A DNA stretch of 64,000 nucleotides from Synchiropus splendidus. Its lineage: Eukaryota; Chordata; Actinopteri; Syngnathiformes; Callionymidae. Made by a program: the position numbers and the translations under genes. Location: NCBI RefSeq assembly GCF_027744825.2, contig NC_071349.1:2418001-2482000 (forward strand), read 5' to 3'. The notes under the pieces are model-generated. The model searched no databases, was not told where the DNA came from, and saw only the letters and a program-made list of their open reading frames with translations. Positions 36,318 to 47,300 of the stretch are shown in pieces; within the stretch, counting starts at the first letter, position 1; each line of letters begins with the position of its first letter.

Positions 36318-37632
36318 ATCTCAGGCTGAAAACGCGTTTTCTGCATTGTGCCATTACTTTGCAGGGAAGCTTCAGAACATGAAATTATAACCTCCCACTA
36401 TAGCAGAAAAGGTCATTCTAGTAGTTTCACATCAAATCTAAGCTGTCTGAAGTGTTTTTCCAAAGTTATCAATATTTTTATGTTTGGCGTTCCGGAATCG
36501 ACCTTATGTCAGGCTGAAAACGCGTTTCCTGCATTTTGCATAACTTTGCAGGGATGCTTCAGAACATGAAATGTTCGCTTGCCACTATAGCAGATAGGGT
36601 CTTTCGAGGAGTTGCACATCAAATCTAAGCTGTCTGAAGTGTTTTTCCAAAGTTATCAACATTTTTATGTTTGGCGTTGTGGAACCCACCTTATCTCAAC
36701 CTGAAAACGCGTTTTACATATTTTGCCATAACTTTGCAGGGAAGGTTCAGAAGATGAAATTTTAACATCCCACTATAGCAGAAAGGGTCTTTCTAGTAGT
36801 TGCACATCAAATCTAAGCTGTCTGAAGTGTTTTTCCAAAGTTATCAACATTTTTATGTTTGGCGTTCTGGAACCCACCTTATCTCAGGCTGAAAACGCAT
36901 TTTCTGCATTGTGCCATAACTTTGCCTGGAGACTTCAGAACATGAAATTTTCTCTTCCCACTATAGCAGAAAGGGTATTTCTAGTAGTTGCACATCAAAT
37001 CTAAGTTGTCTGAAGTGTTTTTCCAAAGTTATCAACATTCTTATGTTTGGCGTTCCGGAATCAACCTTATCTCAGACTGAAAACGTGTTTTCTGCATTGT
37101 GCCATAACTATGCAGGGAAACTTCAGAACATGAAATTTTTACCTCCAACTATAGCAGAAAGGGTCTTTCGAGTAGTTGCACATCAAATCTAAGCTGTTTG
37201 AAGTGTTTTTCCAAAGTTAACAACATTTTTATGTTTGGCGTTCCAGAAACAACCTTATCTCAGGCTGAAAACGCGTTTTACACAATTTGCCATAACTTTG
37301 CAGGAAAGCTTCAGAACATGAAATTTTTACCTCCCACTATAGCAGAAAGGGTCTTTCTAGTAGTTGCACATCAAATCTAAGCTGTCTGAAGAGTTTTTCC
37401 AAAGTTATCAACATTTTTATGTTTGGCGTTCTGGAACCCACCTTATCTCAGCCTGAAAACGCGTTTTACATATTTTGCCATAACTTTGCAGGGAAGCTTC
37501 AGAACATGAAATTTTCAACTCCCACTATAGCAGAAAGTGTCTTTCTAGTAGTTGCACATCAAATCTAAGCTGTCTGAAGTGTTTATCCAAAGTTATCAAT
37601 ATTTTTATGTTTGGCTTTCCGGAATCGACCTT
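36318..37632. repeat. Monomers matching 23.6-24.9 kb
   Basis: Seven monomers that follow the order seen about 12.6-12.8 kb upstream: 'CAATATTTTTATG', 'CAGAAGATGAAATTTT' (36,748), 'GCCTGGAGACTTC', 'ACTATGCAGGG' and 'GCTGTTTGAAG'. One monomer near 37.4 kb ('CAGCCTGAAAACG', 'ACATATTTTGCC') has no partner in the upstream block. Confidence 0.85.
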
Positions 37633-38760
37633 ATCTCAGGCTGAAAACGCGTTTTCTGCATTGTGCCATAACTTTGCAGGGAAGCTTCAGAACATGAAAT
37701 TTTCACCTCCCACTATATCAGAAAGGGTATTTCTAATAGTTGCACATCAAATCTAAGTTGTCTGAAGTGTTTTTCCAAAGTTATCAACATTCTTATGTTT
37801 GGCTTTCCGGAATCAACCTTATCTCAGACTGAAAACGTGTTTTCTGCATTGTGCCATAACTTTGCAGGGAAACTTCAGAACATGAAATTTTCACGTCCAA
37901 CTATAGCAGAAAGGTTCTTTCTAGTAGTTGCACATCAAATCTAAGCTGTCTGAAGTGTTTTTCCAAAGTTAACACCATTTTTATGTTTGGCGTTCTGGAA
38001 CCCACATTATCTCAGGCTGAAAACGCGTTTTCTGCATTGTGCCATAACTTTGCAGGGCGACTTCAGAACATGAAATTTTCTCCTCCCACTATATCAGAAA
38101 GGGTCTTTCTAGTAGTTGCACATCAAGTCTAAGTTGTCTGAAGTGTTTTTCCAAAGTTATCAACATTCTTATGTTTGGCGTTTCGGAATCAACCTTATCT
38201 CAAGCTGAAAACGCGTTTTACGCAATTTGCCATAACTTTGCAGGAAAGCCTCAGTACATGAAATTTTCACCTCCCACTATAGCAGAAATGGTCTTTCTAG
38301 TAGTTGCACATCAAATCTAAGCTGTCTGTAGAGTTTTTCCTGAGTTATCAACATTTTTATGTTTGGCGTTCTGAAATCAACCTCATCTCAGGCTGAAAAC
38401 GAGTTTTACGCATTGTGCCATAACTTTGCAGCGAAGCTTCAGAACATGAAATTTTAACCTCCCACTATAGCAGAATGCGTCTTTCTAGTAGTTGCACATC
38501 AAATCTTAGCTGTCTGAAGTGTTTTTCCAAAGTTCTCAACATTTTTATGTTTGGCGTTCTGAAATCGACCTTATCTGAGGATGAAAATTTGTTTTCTGCA
38601 TTGTGCCAAAACTTTGTAGGTAAGCTCCAGAACATGAAATTTTCACCTCCCACTATAGCAGATAGGGTCTTTCTAGTAGTTGCACATCACATCTAAGCTG
38701 TCTGAAGTGTTTTTCCAAAGTTATCAACATTTTTATTTTTGGCGTTCTGGAACCCACCTA
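37633..38760. repeat. 1,128-bp tandem duplication, copy 1 (exactly 6 monomers)
   Basis: Six monomers with a distinctive order: 'CTATATCAGAAAGGGTATT'; 'CTTATGTTTGGCTTTCCGG' with 'GTCCAACTATAGC'; 'CACCATTTTT' with 'GGGCGACTTC'; 'GTTTCGGAATCAACC' with 'CAATTTGCC'; 'TGTAGAGTTTTTCCTGAG'; and 'GAGGATGAAAATTTG'. It repeats at an offset of exactly 1,128 bp, and a third related copy lies at about 25.05-26.10 kb. Confidence 0.9.
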
Positions 38761-39888
38761 ATCTCAGGCTGAAAACGCGTTTTCTGCATTGTGCCATAAC
38801 TTTGCAGGGAAGCTTCAGAACATGAAATTTTCACCTCCCACTATATCAGAAAGGGTATTTCTAATAGTTGCACATCAAATCTAAGTTGTCTGAAGTGTTT
38901 TTCCAAAGTTATCAACATTCTTATGTTTGGCTTTCCGGAATCAACCTTATCTCAGACTGAAAACGTGTTTTCTGCATTGTGCCATAACTTTGCAGGGAAA
39001 CTTCAGAACATGAAATTTTCACGTCCAACTATAGCAGAAAGGTTCTTTCTAGTAGTTGCACATCAAATCTAAGCTGTCTGAAGTGTTTTTCCAAAGTTAT
39101 CACCATTTTTATGTTTGGCGTTCTGGAACCCACATTATCTCAGGCTCAAAACGCGTTTTCTGCATTGTGCCATAACTTTGCAGGGCGACTTCAGAACATG
39201 AAATTTTCTGCTCCCACTATATCAGAAAGGGTATTTCTAGTAGTTGCACATCAAATCTAAGTTGTCTGAAGTGTTTTTCCAAAGTTATCAACATCCTTAT
39301 GTTTGGCGTTTCGGAATCAACCTTATCTCAAGCTGAAAACGCGTTTTACGCAATTTGCCATAACTTTGCAGGAAAGCCTCAGTACATGAAATTTTCACCT
39401 CCCACTATAGCATAAATGGTCTTTCTAGTAGTTGCACATCAAATCTAAGCTGTCTGTAGAGTTTTTCCTGAGTTATCAACATTTTTATGTTTGGCGTTCT
39501 GAAATCAACCTCATCTCAGGCTGAAAACGAGTTTTACGCATTGTGCCATAACTTTGCAGCGAAGCTTCAGAACATGAAATTTTAACCTCCCACTATAGCA
39601 GAATGCGTCTTTCTAGTAGTTGCACATCAAATCTTAGCTGTCTGAAGTGTTTTTCCAAAGTTCTCAACATTTTTATGTTTGGCGTTCTGAAATCGACCTT
39701 ATCTGAGGATGAAAATTTGTTTTCTGCATTGTGCCAAAACTCTGTAGGTAAGCTCCAGAACATGAAATTTTCACCTCCCACTATAGCAGAAAGGGTCTTT
39801 CCAGTAGTTGCACATCAAATCTAAGCTGTTTGAAGTGTTTTTCCAAAGTTATCAACACTTTTATGTTTGGCGTTCCTGAATCGACCTT
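38761..39888. repeat. 1,128-bp tandem duplication, copy 2
   Basis: Same order as copy 1. Differences include 'TTATCACCATT' for 'TTAACACCATT', 'TCTGCTCCC' for 'TCTCCTCCC', 'AGCATAAATGG' for 'AGCAGAAATGG' and 'AACTCTGTAGG' for 'AACTTTGTAGG'. Close agreement ends near 39,825. Confidence 0.88.
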
Positions 39889-42524
39889 ATCTCAGGCTGA
39901 AAACGCGTTTTATGCATTGTGCCATAACTTTGCAGGGAAGCTTCAGAACATGAAATTTTCAGCTCCCACTATAGCAGAAAGGGTCTTTCTTGTAGTTGCA
40001 CATCAAATCTAAGCTGTCTGAAGTATTTTTCCAAAGTTATCAACATTCTTATGTTTGGCGTTCCGGAATCAACCATATGTTAGGCTGAAAACATGTTTCC
40101 TGCATTTTGCCATAACTTTGCTGGCAAGCTTCAGAACATGAAATTTCCACATCCCACTATAGCAGAAAGGGTCTTTCTAGAAGGTGCACATCAAATCGAA
40201 GCTGTCTGAAGTGTTTTTCCAAAGTTATCAACATTTTTATGTTTGGCGTTTCGGAATCGACCTTATCTCCGGTTGAAAACGCGTTTTCTGCATTGTGCCA
40301 TAACTTTGCAGGATGCTTTAGAACATGAAATTTTCACCTCCCATGAGAGCAGAAAGGGTATTCCCAGTAGTTGCACATCAAATCTAAGCTGTCTGTAGAG
40401 TTTTTCATGAGTTATCAACATTTTTATGTTTGGCGTTCTGAAATCAACCTCATCTCAGGCTGAAAACGCGTTTCACGCATTGTGCCATAACTTTGCAGGG
40501 AAGCTTCAGAACATGACATTTTCAACTCCCACTATAGCAGAAAGGGTCTATCTCGTAATTGCACATCAAATCTAAGCTGTCTGAAGTGTTTTTCCAAAGT
40601 TATCAACACTTTTATGTTTGGCGTTCTGGAAACCACCTTATCTCAGGCTGAAAACAGATTTTCTCCATTGTGCCATAACTTTGCAGGGAAGCTTCAGAAC
40701 ATGAAATTTTCACCTCCAACTAGAGCAGAAAGGGTCTTTCTAGTAGTTGCACATTAAATCTAAGCTGTCTGAAGTGTTGTTCCAAAGTAATCAACATTTT
40801 TACGTTTAGCGTTTTGGAAACCACCTTATCTCAGGCTGAAAACGCGTTTTCTGCATTGTGCCATAACTTTGCAGGGAAGCTTCAGAACATGAAATGTTCA
40901 TCTCCCACTATTGCAGAAAGGGTCTTTCTAGTAGTTGCACATCAAATCTAAGCTGTCTGAAGTGTTTTTGCAAAGTTATCAACATTTTCACGTTTGGTGT
41001 TCCGGAATCGACTTTATCTCAGGATGAAAAATCGTTTTCTGCATTGTCCCATAACTTTGCAGGGAAGCTTCAGAACATGAAATTTTCAACTCCCACTATA
41101 GCAGAAAGGGTCTTTGTAGTAGTTGCACATCAAATCTAAGCTGTCTGAACTGTTTTTCCAAAGTTATCAGCATTTTTATGTTTGGCGTTCCGGAACCCAC
41201 CTTATCTCTGGCTGAAAACGCGTTTTCGGCATTGTGCCATAACTTTGCTGGGAAGATTCAGAACATGAAATTTTCACGTCCCACTATAGCAGAAAGGGTC
41301 TTTCTAGTAGTTGCACATCAAATCTAAGCTGTCTGAAGAGTTTTTCGACAGTTATGAACATTTTTATGTTTCGCGTTCCGTAATCGACCTTATCTCAGGA
41401 TGAAAAATCGTTTTCTGCATTGTCCCATAACTTTCCATGGGAAGCTTCAGAACATGAAATTTTGACCTCCCACTATAGCAGAAAGGGTCTTTCTAGTAGT
41501 TGCACATCAAATCTAAGCTGTCTGAAGTGTTTTTCGAAAGTTATCAACATTTTTATGTTTGGCGTTCCGGAATCGACCTTATCTCACGCTCAAAACGCGT
41601 TTTCGGCATTGTGCCATAACTTTGCTGGGAAGCTTCAGAACATGAAATTTTCACGTCCCACTATAGCAGAAAGGGTCTTTCTAGTAGTTGCACGTCAACT
41701 ATAAGCTGTCTGAAGTGTTTTTCGAAAGTTATCAACATTTTTATGTTTGGTGTTCCGGAACCCACCTTGTCTCAGGCTGAAAACGCATTTTCGGCATTGT
41801 GCCATAACTTTGCTGGGAAGCTTCAGAACATGAAATTTTCACGTCCCACTATAGCAGAAAGGGTCTTTCTAGTAGTTGCACATCAAATCTAAGCTGTCTG
41901 AAGTGTTTTTCCAAAGTTATCAACATTTTTATGTTTGGCGTTCCGGAATCGACCTTATCTCAGGATGAAAAATCGTTTTCTGCATTGTGCCATGACTTTG
42001 CAGGGAAGCTTCAGAACATGAAATTTTCACGTCCCAGTTTAGCAGAAAGGGTCTTTCTAGTATTTGCACATCAAATCTAAGCTGTCTGAAGTGTTTTTCG
42101 AAAGTTATGAACATTTTTATATTTGGCGTTCCGGAACCCACCTTATCTCATCCTGAAATCGCGTTTTCGGCATTGTGCCATAACTTTGCAGGGAAGCTTC
42201 AGAACATGAAATGTTCACCTCCCACTATCGCAGAAAGGGTCTTTCTAGTAATTGCACATCAAATCTAAACTGTCTGAAGTGTTTTTCGAAAGTTATCAAC
42301 ATTTTTATGTTTGGCGTTCCAGAATCGACCTTATGTCAGGCTGAAAACGCGGTGTCTGCATTGTGACATAACTTTGCATGGAAGCTTTCGAACATGAAAT
42401 TTTAACCTCCCACTATAGCAGAAAGGGTCTTTCTAGTAGTTGCACATCAAATCTAAGCTGTCTGAAGTGTTTTTCGAAAGTTATCAACATTTTTATGTTT
42501 GGCGTTCCGGAACCCACCTTATCT
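39889..42524. repeat. Divergent monomers at the left/right subtype transition
   Basis: About 14 monomers. Those at about 40.0-40.8 kb are among the most altered in the window ('CCATATGTTAGGCTG', 'ACATGTTTCCTGC', 'TTTGCTGGCAAGC', 'GCAGGATGCTTTAG' with a one-base loss, 'GAGAGCAG'). After about 41 kb the 'TTTTCGGCATTG', 'TTTGCTGGGAAGC' and 'TTTTCACGTCCC' variants become common, while 'ACATATTTTGCC' is not seen again. Confidence 0.82.
41326..41514. repeat. Representative 189-bp monomer subtype ('CCATGGG')
   Basis: This monomer is 189 bp because 'CTTTGCAGGGAAG' is replaced by 'CTTTCCATGGGAAG'. It also carries 'TTTCGCGTTCCGTAATCG', 'GATGAAAAATCG', 'GTCCCATAAC' and 'TTTTGACCTCCC' as a linked set. 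Relatives occur near 21.68, 22.62, 26.57, 29.78, 35.98, 42.74, 43.87, 44.81 and 45.56 kb and in the second 10-kb copy. The extra base restores the reading frame across two monomers, which explains the longer translatable stretches here. Confidence 0.88.
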
Positions 42525-44148
42525 CAGGCTGAAAACGCGTTTTCGGCATTGTGCCATAACTTTGCAGGGAAGCTTCAGAACATTAAATTTTCACGTCCCA
42601 CTATAGCAAAAAGGGTCTTTCTAGTATTTGAACATCAAATCTAAGCTGTCTGAAGTGTTTTTCGAAAGTTATGAACATTTTTATGTTTCGCGTTCCGTAA
42701 TCGACCTTATCTCAGGATGAAAAATCGTTTTCTGCATTGGCCCATAACTTTCCAAGGGAAGCTTCAGAACATGAAATTTTGACCTCCCACTATAGCAGAA
42801 GGGGTCTTTCTAGTAGTTGCACATCAAATCTAAGCTGTCTGAAGTGTTTTTCCAAAGTTATTAACATTTTTATGTTTGGCGTTCCGGAATCGACCTTATC
42901 TCAGGCTCAAAACGCGTTTTCGGCATTGTGCCTTAACTTTGCTGGGAAGCTTCAGAACATGACATTTTCACGTCCCACTCTCGCAGAAAGGGTCTTTCTA
43001 CTAGTTGCACATCATCTCTAAGCTGTCTGAAGGGTTTTTCGAAAGTTATCAACATTTTTACGTTTGGCGTTCCGGGATCGACTTTATCTCAGGATGAAAA
43101 ATCGTTTTCTGCATTGTCCCATAACTTTGCAGGGAAGCTTCAGAACATGAAATTTTCACGTCCCACTATAGCAGAAAGGGTCTTTCTAGTAATTGCAAAT
43201 CAAATCTAAGCTGTCTGAAGTGTTTTTCCAAAGTTATCAACATTTTTACGTTTGGCGTTCCGGAATCGACTTTATCTCAGGATGAAAAATCGTTTTCTGC
43301 ATTGTGCCATAACTTCTCAGGGAAGCTTCAGAACATGAAATTTTCACCTCCCACTATAGCAGAAAGGGTCTTTCTGGTAGTTGCACATCAAATCTAAGCT
43401 GTCTGAAGTGTTTTACCAAAGTTATCAACATTCTTATGTTTGGCGTTCCGGAACAAACCTTATCTGAGGCTGAAAACGCGTTTTCGGCATTGTGCCATAA
43501 CTTTGCTGGGAAGCTTCAGAACATGAAATTTTCACGTCCCACTATAGCAGAAAGGGTCTTTCTCGTAGTTGCACATCAAATCTAAGCTGTCTGAAGTGTT
43601 TTTCGAAAGTTATCAACATTTTTACGTTTGGCGTTCCGGAATCGACTTTATCTCAGGATGAAAAATCGTTTTCTGCATTGTCGCATAACTTTGCAGGGAA
43701 GCTTCAGAACATGAAATTGTCACCTCCCACTATAGCAGAAAGGGTCTTTCTAGTAGTTGCACATCAAATCTAAGCTGTCTGAAGTGTTTTTCGAAAGTTA
43801 TAAACATTTTTATGTTTCGCGTTCCGTAATCGACCTTATCTCAGGATGAAAAATCGTTTTCTGCTTTGTCCCATAACTTTCCAATGGAAGCTTCAGAACA
43901 TGAAATTTTGACCTCCCACTATAGCAGAAAGGGTCTTTCTAGTAGTTGCACATCAAATGTAAGCTGTCTGAAGTGTTTTTCGAAAGTTATCAACATTTTT
44001 ATGTTTGGCGTTCCGGAATCGACCTTATCTCAGGCTGAAAACGCGTTTTACGCATTGTGCCATAACTTCGCAGGAAAGCTTCAGAAAATGAAATTTTCAC
44101 CTCCCACTATAGCAGAAAGGGTCTTTCTAGTAGTTGCACATCAAATCT

Positions 44149-44336
44149 AAGCTGTCTGAAGTGTTGTTCCAAAGTTATCAACATTTTTACGTTTGGCGTT
44201 TTGGAAACCACCTTATCTCAGGCTGAAAACGCGTTTTCTGCATTGTGCCATAACTTCTCAGGGAAGCTTCAGAACATGAAATGTTCACCTCCCACTATAG
44301 CAGAAAGGGTCTTTCTAGTAGTTGCATATCAAATCT
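44149..44336. repeat. Monomer present in copy 1 but missing from copy 2
   Basis: A 'GTGTTGTTCCAAAG' / 'TTTTGGAAACCACC' monomer. In copy 2 the preceding monomer runs straight into the one with 'GCATATCAAATC' (54,411), so the offset falls from 10,275 to 10,087. A close relative survives at about 45,843-46,030 and 55,930. Confidence 0.85.
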
Positions 44337-47300
44337 AAGCTGTCTGAAGTGTTTTTCCAAAGTTATCAACATTTTTATGTTTGGCGTTCCGGAACCCACC
44401 TTATCTCAAGCTGAAAACGCGTTTTCTGCATAGTGCCATAACTTTGCAGGGAAGCTTCAGAACATGAAATGTTCACCTCCCACTATAGCAGAAAGGGTCT
44501 TTCTAGTAGTTGCACATCAAATATAAGCTGTCTGAAGTGTTTTTCCAAAGTTATCAACATTTTTATGTTTGGCGTTCCGGAATCGACCTTATCTCAGGCT
44601 CAAAACGCGTTTTACGCATTGTGCCATAACTTTGCAGGGAAGCTTCAGAACATGAAATGTTCACCTCCCACTATCGCAGAAAGTGTCTTTCTAGTAGTTG
44701 CACATCAAATCTAAGCTGTCTGAAGTGTTTTTCGAAAGTTATAAACATTTTTATGTTTCGCGTTCCGTAATCGACCTTATCTCAGGATGAAAAATCGTTT
44801 TCTGCTTTGTCCCATAACTTTCCAATGGAAGCTTCAGAACATGAAATTTTGACCTCCCACTATAGCAGAAAGGGTCTTTCTAGTAGTTCCACATCAAATG
44901 TAAGCTGTCTGAAGTGTTTTTCGAAAGTTATCAACATTTTTATGTTTGGCGTTCCGGAATCGACCTTATCTCAGGCTGAAAACGCGTTTTACGCATTGTG
45001 CCATAACTTCGCAGGAAACTTTCAGAAAATGAAATTTTCACCTCCCACTATAGCAGAAAGGGTCTTTCTTGTAGTTGCACATCAAATCTAAGCTGTCTGA
45101 AGTGTTTTTCCAAAGTTATCAACATTTTTATGTTTGGCGTTCCGGAACCCACCTTATGTCAGGCTGAAAACGCGTTTTCGGCATTGTGCCATAACTATGC
45201 TGGGAAGCTTCAGAACATAAAATTTTCACGTCCCACTATAGCAGAAAGGGTCTTTCTAGTAGTTGCACATCAAATCTAAGCTGTCTGAAGTGTTTTTCGA
45301 AAGTTATCAACATTTTTACGTTTGGCGTTCCGGAATCGACTTTTTCTCAGGATGAAAAATCGTTTTCTGCATTGTCCCATAACTTTGCATGGAAGCATCA
45401 GAACATGAAATTTTCACCTCCCACTATAGCAGAAAGGGTCTTTCTAGTAGTTGCACATCAAATCTAAGCTGTCTGAAGTGTTTTTCGAAAGATATGAACA
45501 TTTTTATGTTTCGCGTTCCGTAATCGACCTTATCTCAGGATGAAAAATCGTTTTCTGCATTGTCCCATAACTTTCCATGGGAAGCTTCAGAACATGAAAT
45601 TTTGACCTCCCACTATAGCAGAAAGGGTCTTTCTAGTAGTTGCACATCAAATCTAAGCTGTCTGAAGCGTTTTTCGAAAGTTATCAACATTTTTATGTTT
45701 TGCGTTCTGGAATCGACCATATCTCAGGCTGAAAACGCGTTTTACGCATTGTGCCATAACTTTGCAGGGAAGCTTCAGAAAATGAAATTTTCACCTCCCA
45801 CTATAGCAGAAAGGGTCTTTCTAGTAGTTGCACATCAAATCTAAGCTGTCTGAAGTGTTGTTCCAAAGTTATCAACATGTTTACGTTTGGCGTTTTGGAA
45901 ACCACCTTATCTCAGGCTGAAAACGCGTTTTCTGCATTGTGCCATAACTTCTCAGGGAAGCTTCAGAACATGAAATGTTCACCTCCCACTATAGCAGAAA
46001 GGGTCTTTCTAGTAGTTGCATATCAAATCTAAGCTGTCTGAAGTGTTTTTCCAAAGTTATCAACATTTTTATGTTTGGCGTTCCGGAACCCACCTTATCT
46101 CAAGCTGAAAACGCGTTTTCTGTATAGTGCCATAACTTTGCAGGGAAGCTTCAGAACATGAAATGTTCACCTCCCACTATAGCAGAAAGGGTCTTTCTAG
46201 TAGTTGCACATCAAATATAAGCTGTCTGAAGTGTTTTTCCAAAGTTATCAACATTTTTATGTTTGGCGTTCCGGAATCGACCTTATCTCAGGCTCAAAAC
46301 GCGTTTCACGCATTGTGCCATAACTTTGCAGGGAAGCTTCAGAACATGAAATGTTCACCTCCCACTATCGCAGAAAGTGTCTTTCTAGTAGTTGCACATC
46401 AAATCTAAGCTGTCTGAAGTGTTTTTCCAAAGTTATCAACATTTTTATGTTTGGCGTTCCGGAACCCACCTTATCTCAGGCTGAAAACGCGTTTTCGGCA
46501 TTGTGCCATAACTTTGCAGGGAAGGTTCAGAACATGAAATTTTGACGTCCCACTATAGCAGAAAGGGTTTTTCTAGTATTTGCACATCAAATCTAAGCTG
46601 TCTGAAGTGTTTTTCGAAAATTATCAACATTTTTATGTTTGGCGTTCCGGAACCCACCTTATCTCAAGCTGAAAACGCGTTTTCGGCATTGTGCCATAAC
46701 TTTGCAGGGAAGCTTCAGAACATGAAATTTTCACTTCCCACTATAGCAGAAAGGGTCTTTCTAGTAGTTTCACATCAAATCTAAGGTGTCTGAAGTGTTT
46801 TTCCAAAGTTATCAGCATTTTTATGTTTGGCGTTCCGGAACCCACCTTATCTCAGGCTGAAAACGCGTTGTCTGCATTGTGCCATAACTTTGCATGGAAG
46901 CTTTCGAACATGAAATTTTAACCTCCCACTATAGCAGAAAGGGTCTTTCTAGTAGTTGCACATCAAATCTAAGCTGTCTGAAGTGTTTTTCGAAAGTTAT
47001 CAACATTTTTATGTTTGGCGTTCCGGAACCCACCTTATCTCAGGCTGAAAACGCGTTTTCTGCATTGTGCCATAACTTTGCAGGGAAGCTTCAGAACATG
47101 AAATTTTGACCTCACACTATAGCAGAAAGGGTCTTTCTAGTAGTTGCACATCAAATCTATGCTGTCTGAAGTGTTTTTCGAAAGTTATCAACATTTTTAT
47201 GTTTGGCGTTCCGGAATCGACCTTATCTCAGGCTCAAAACGCGTTTTCGGCATTGTGCCATAACTTTGCTGGGAAGCTTCAGAACATGAAATTTTCACGT

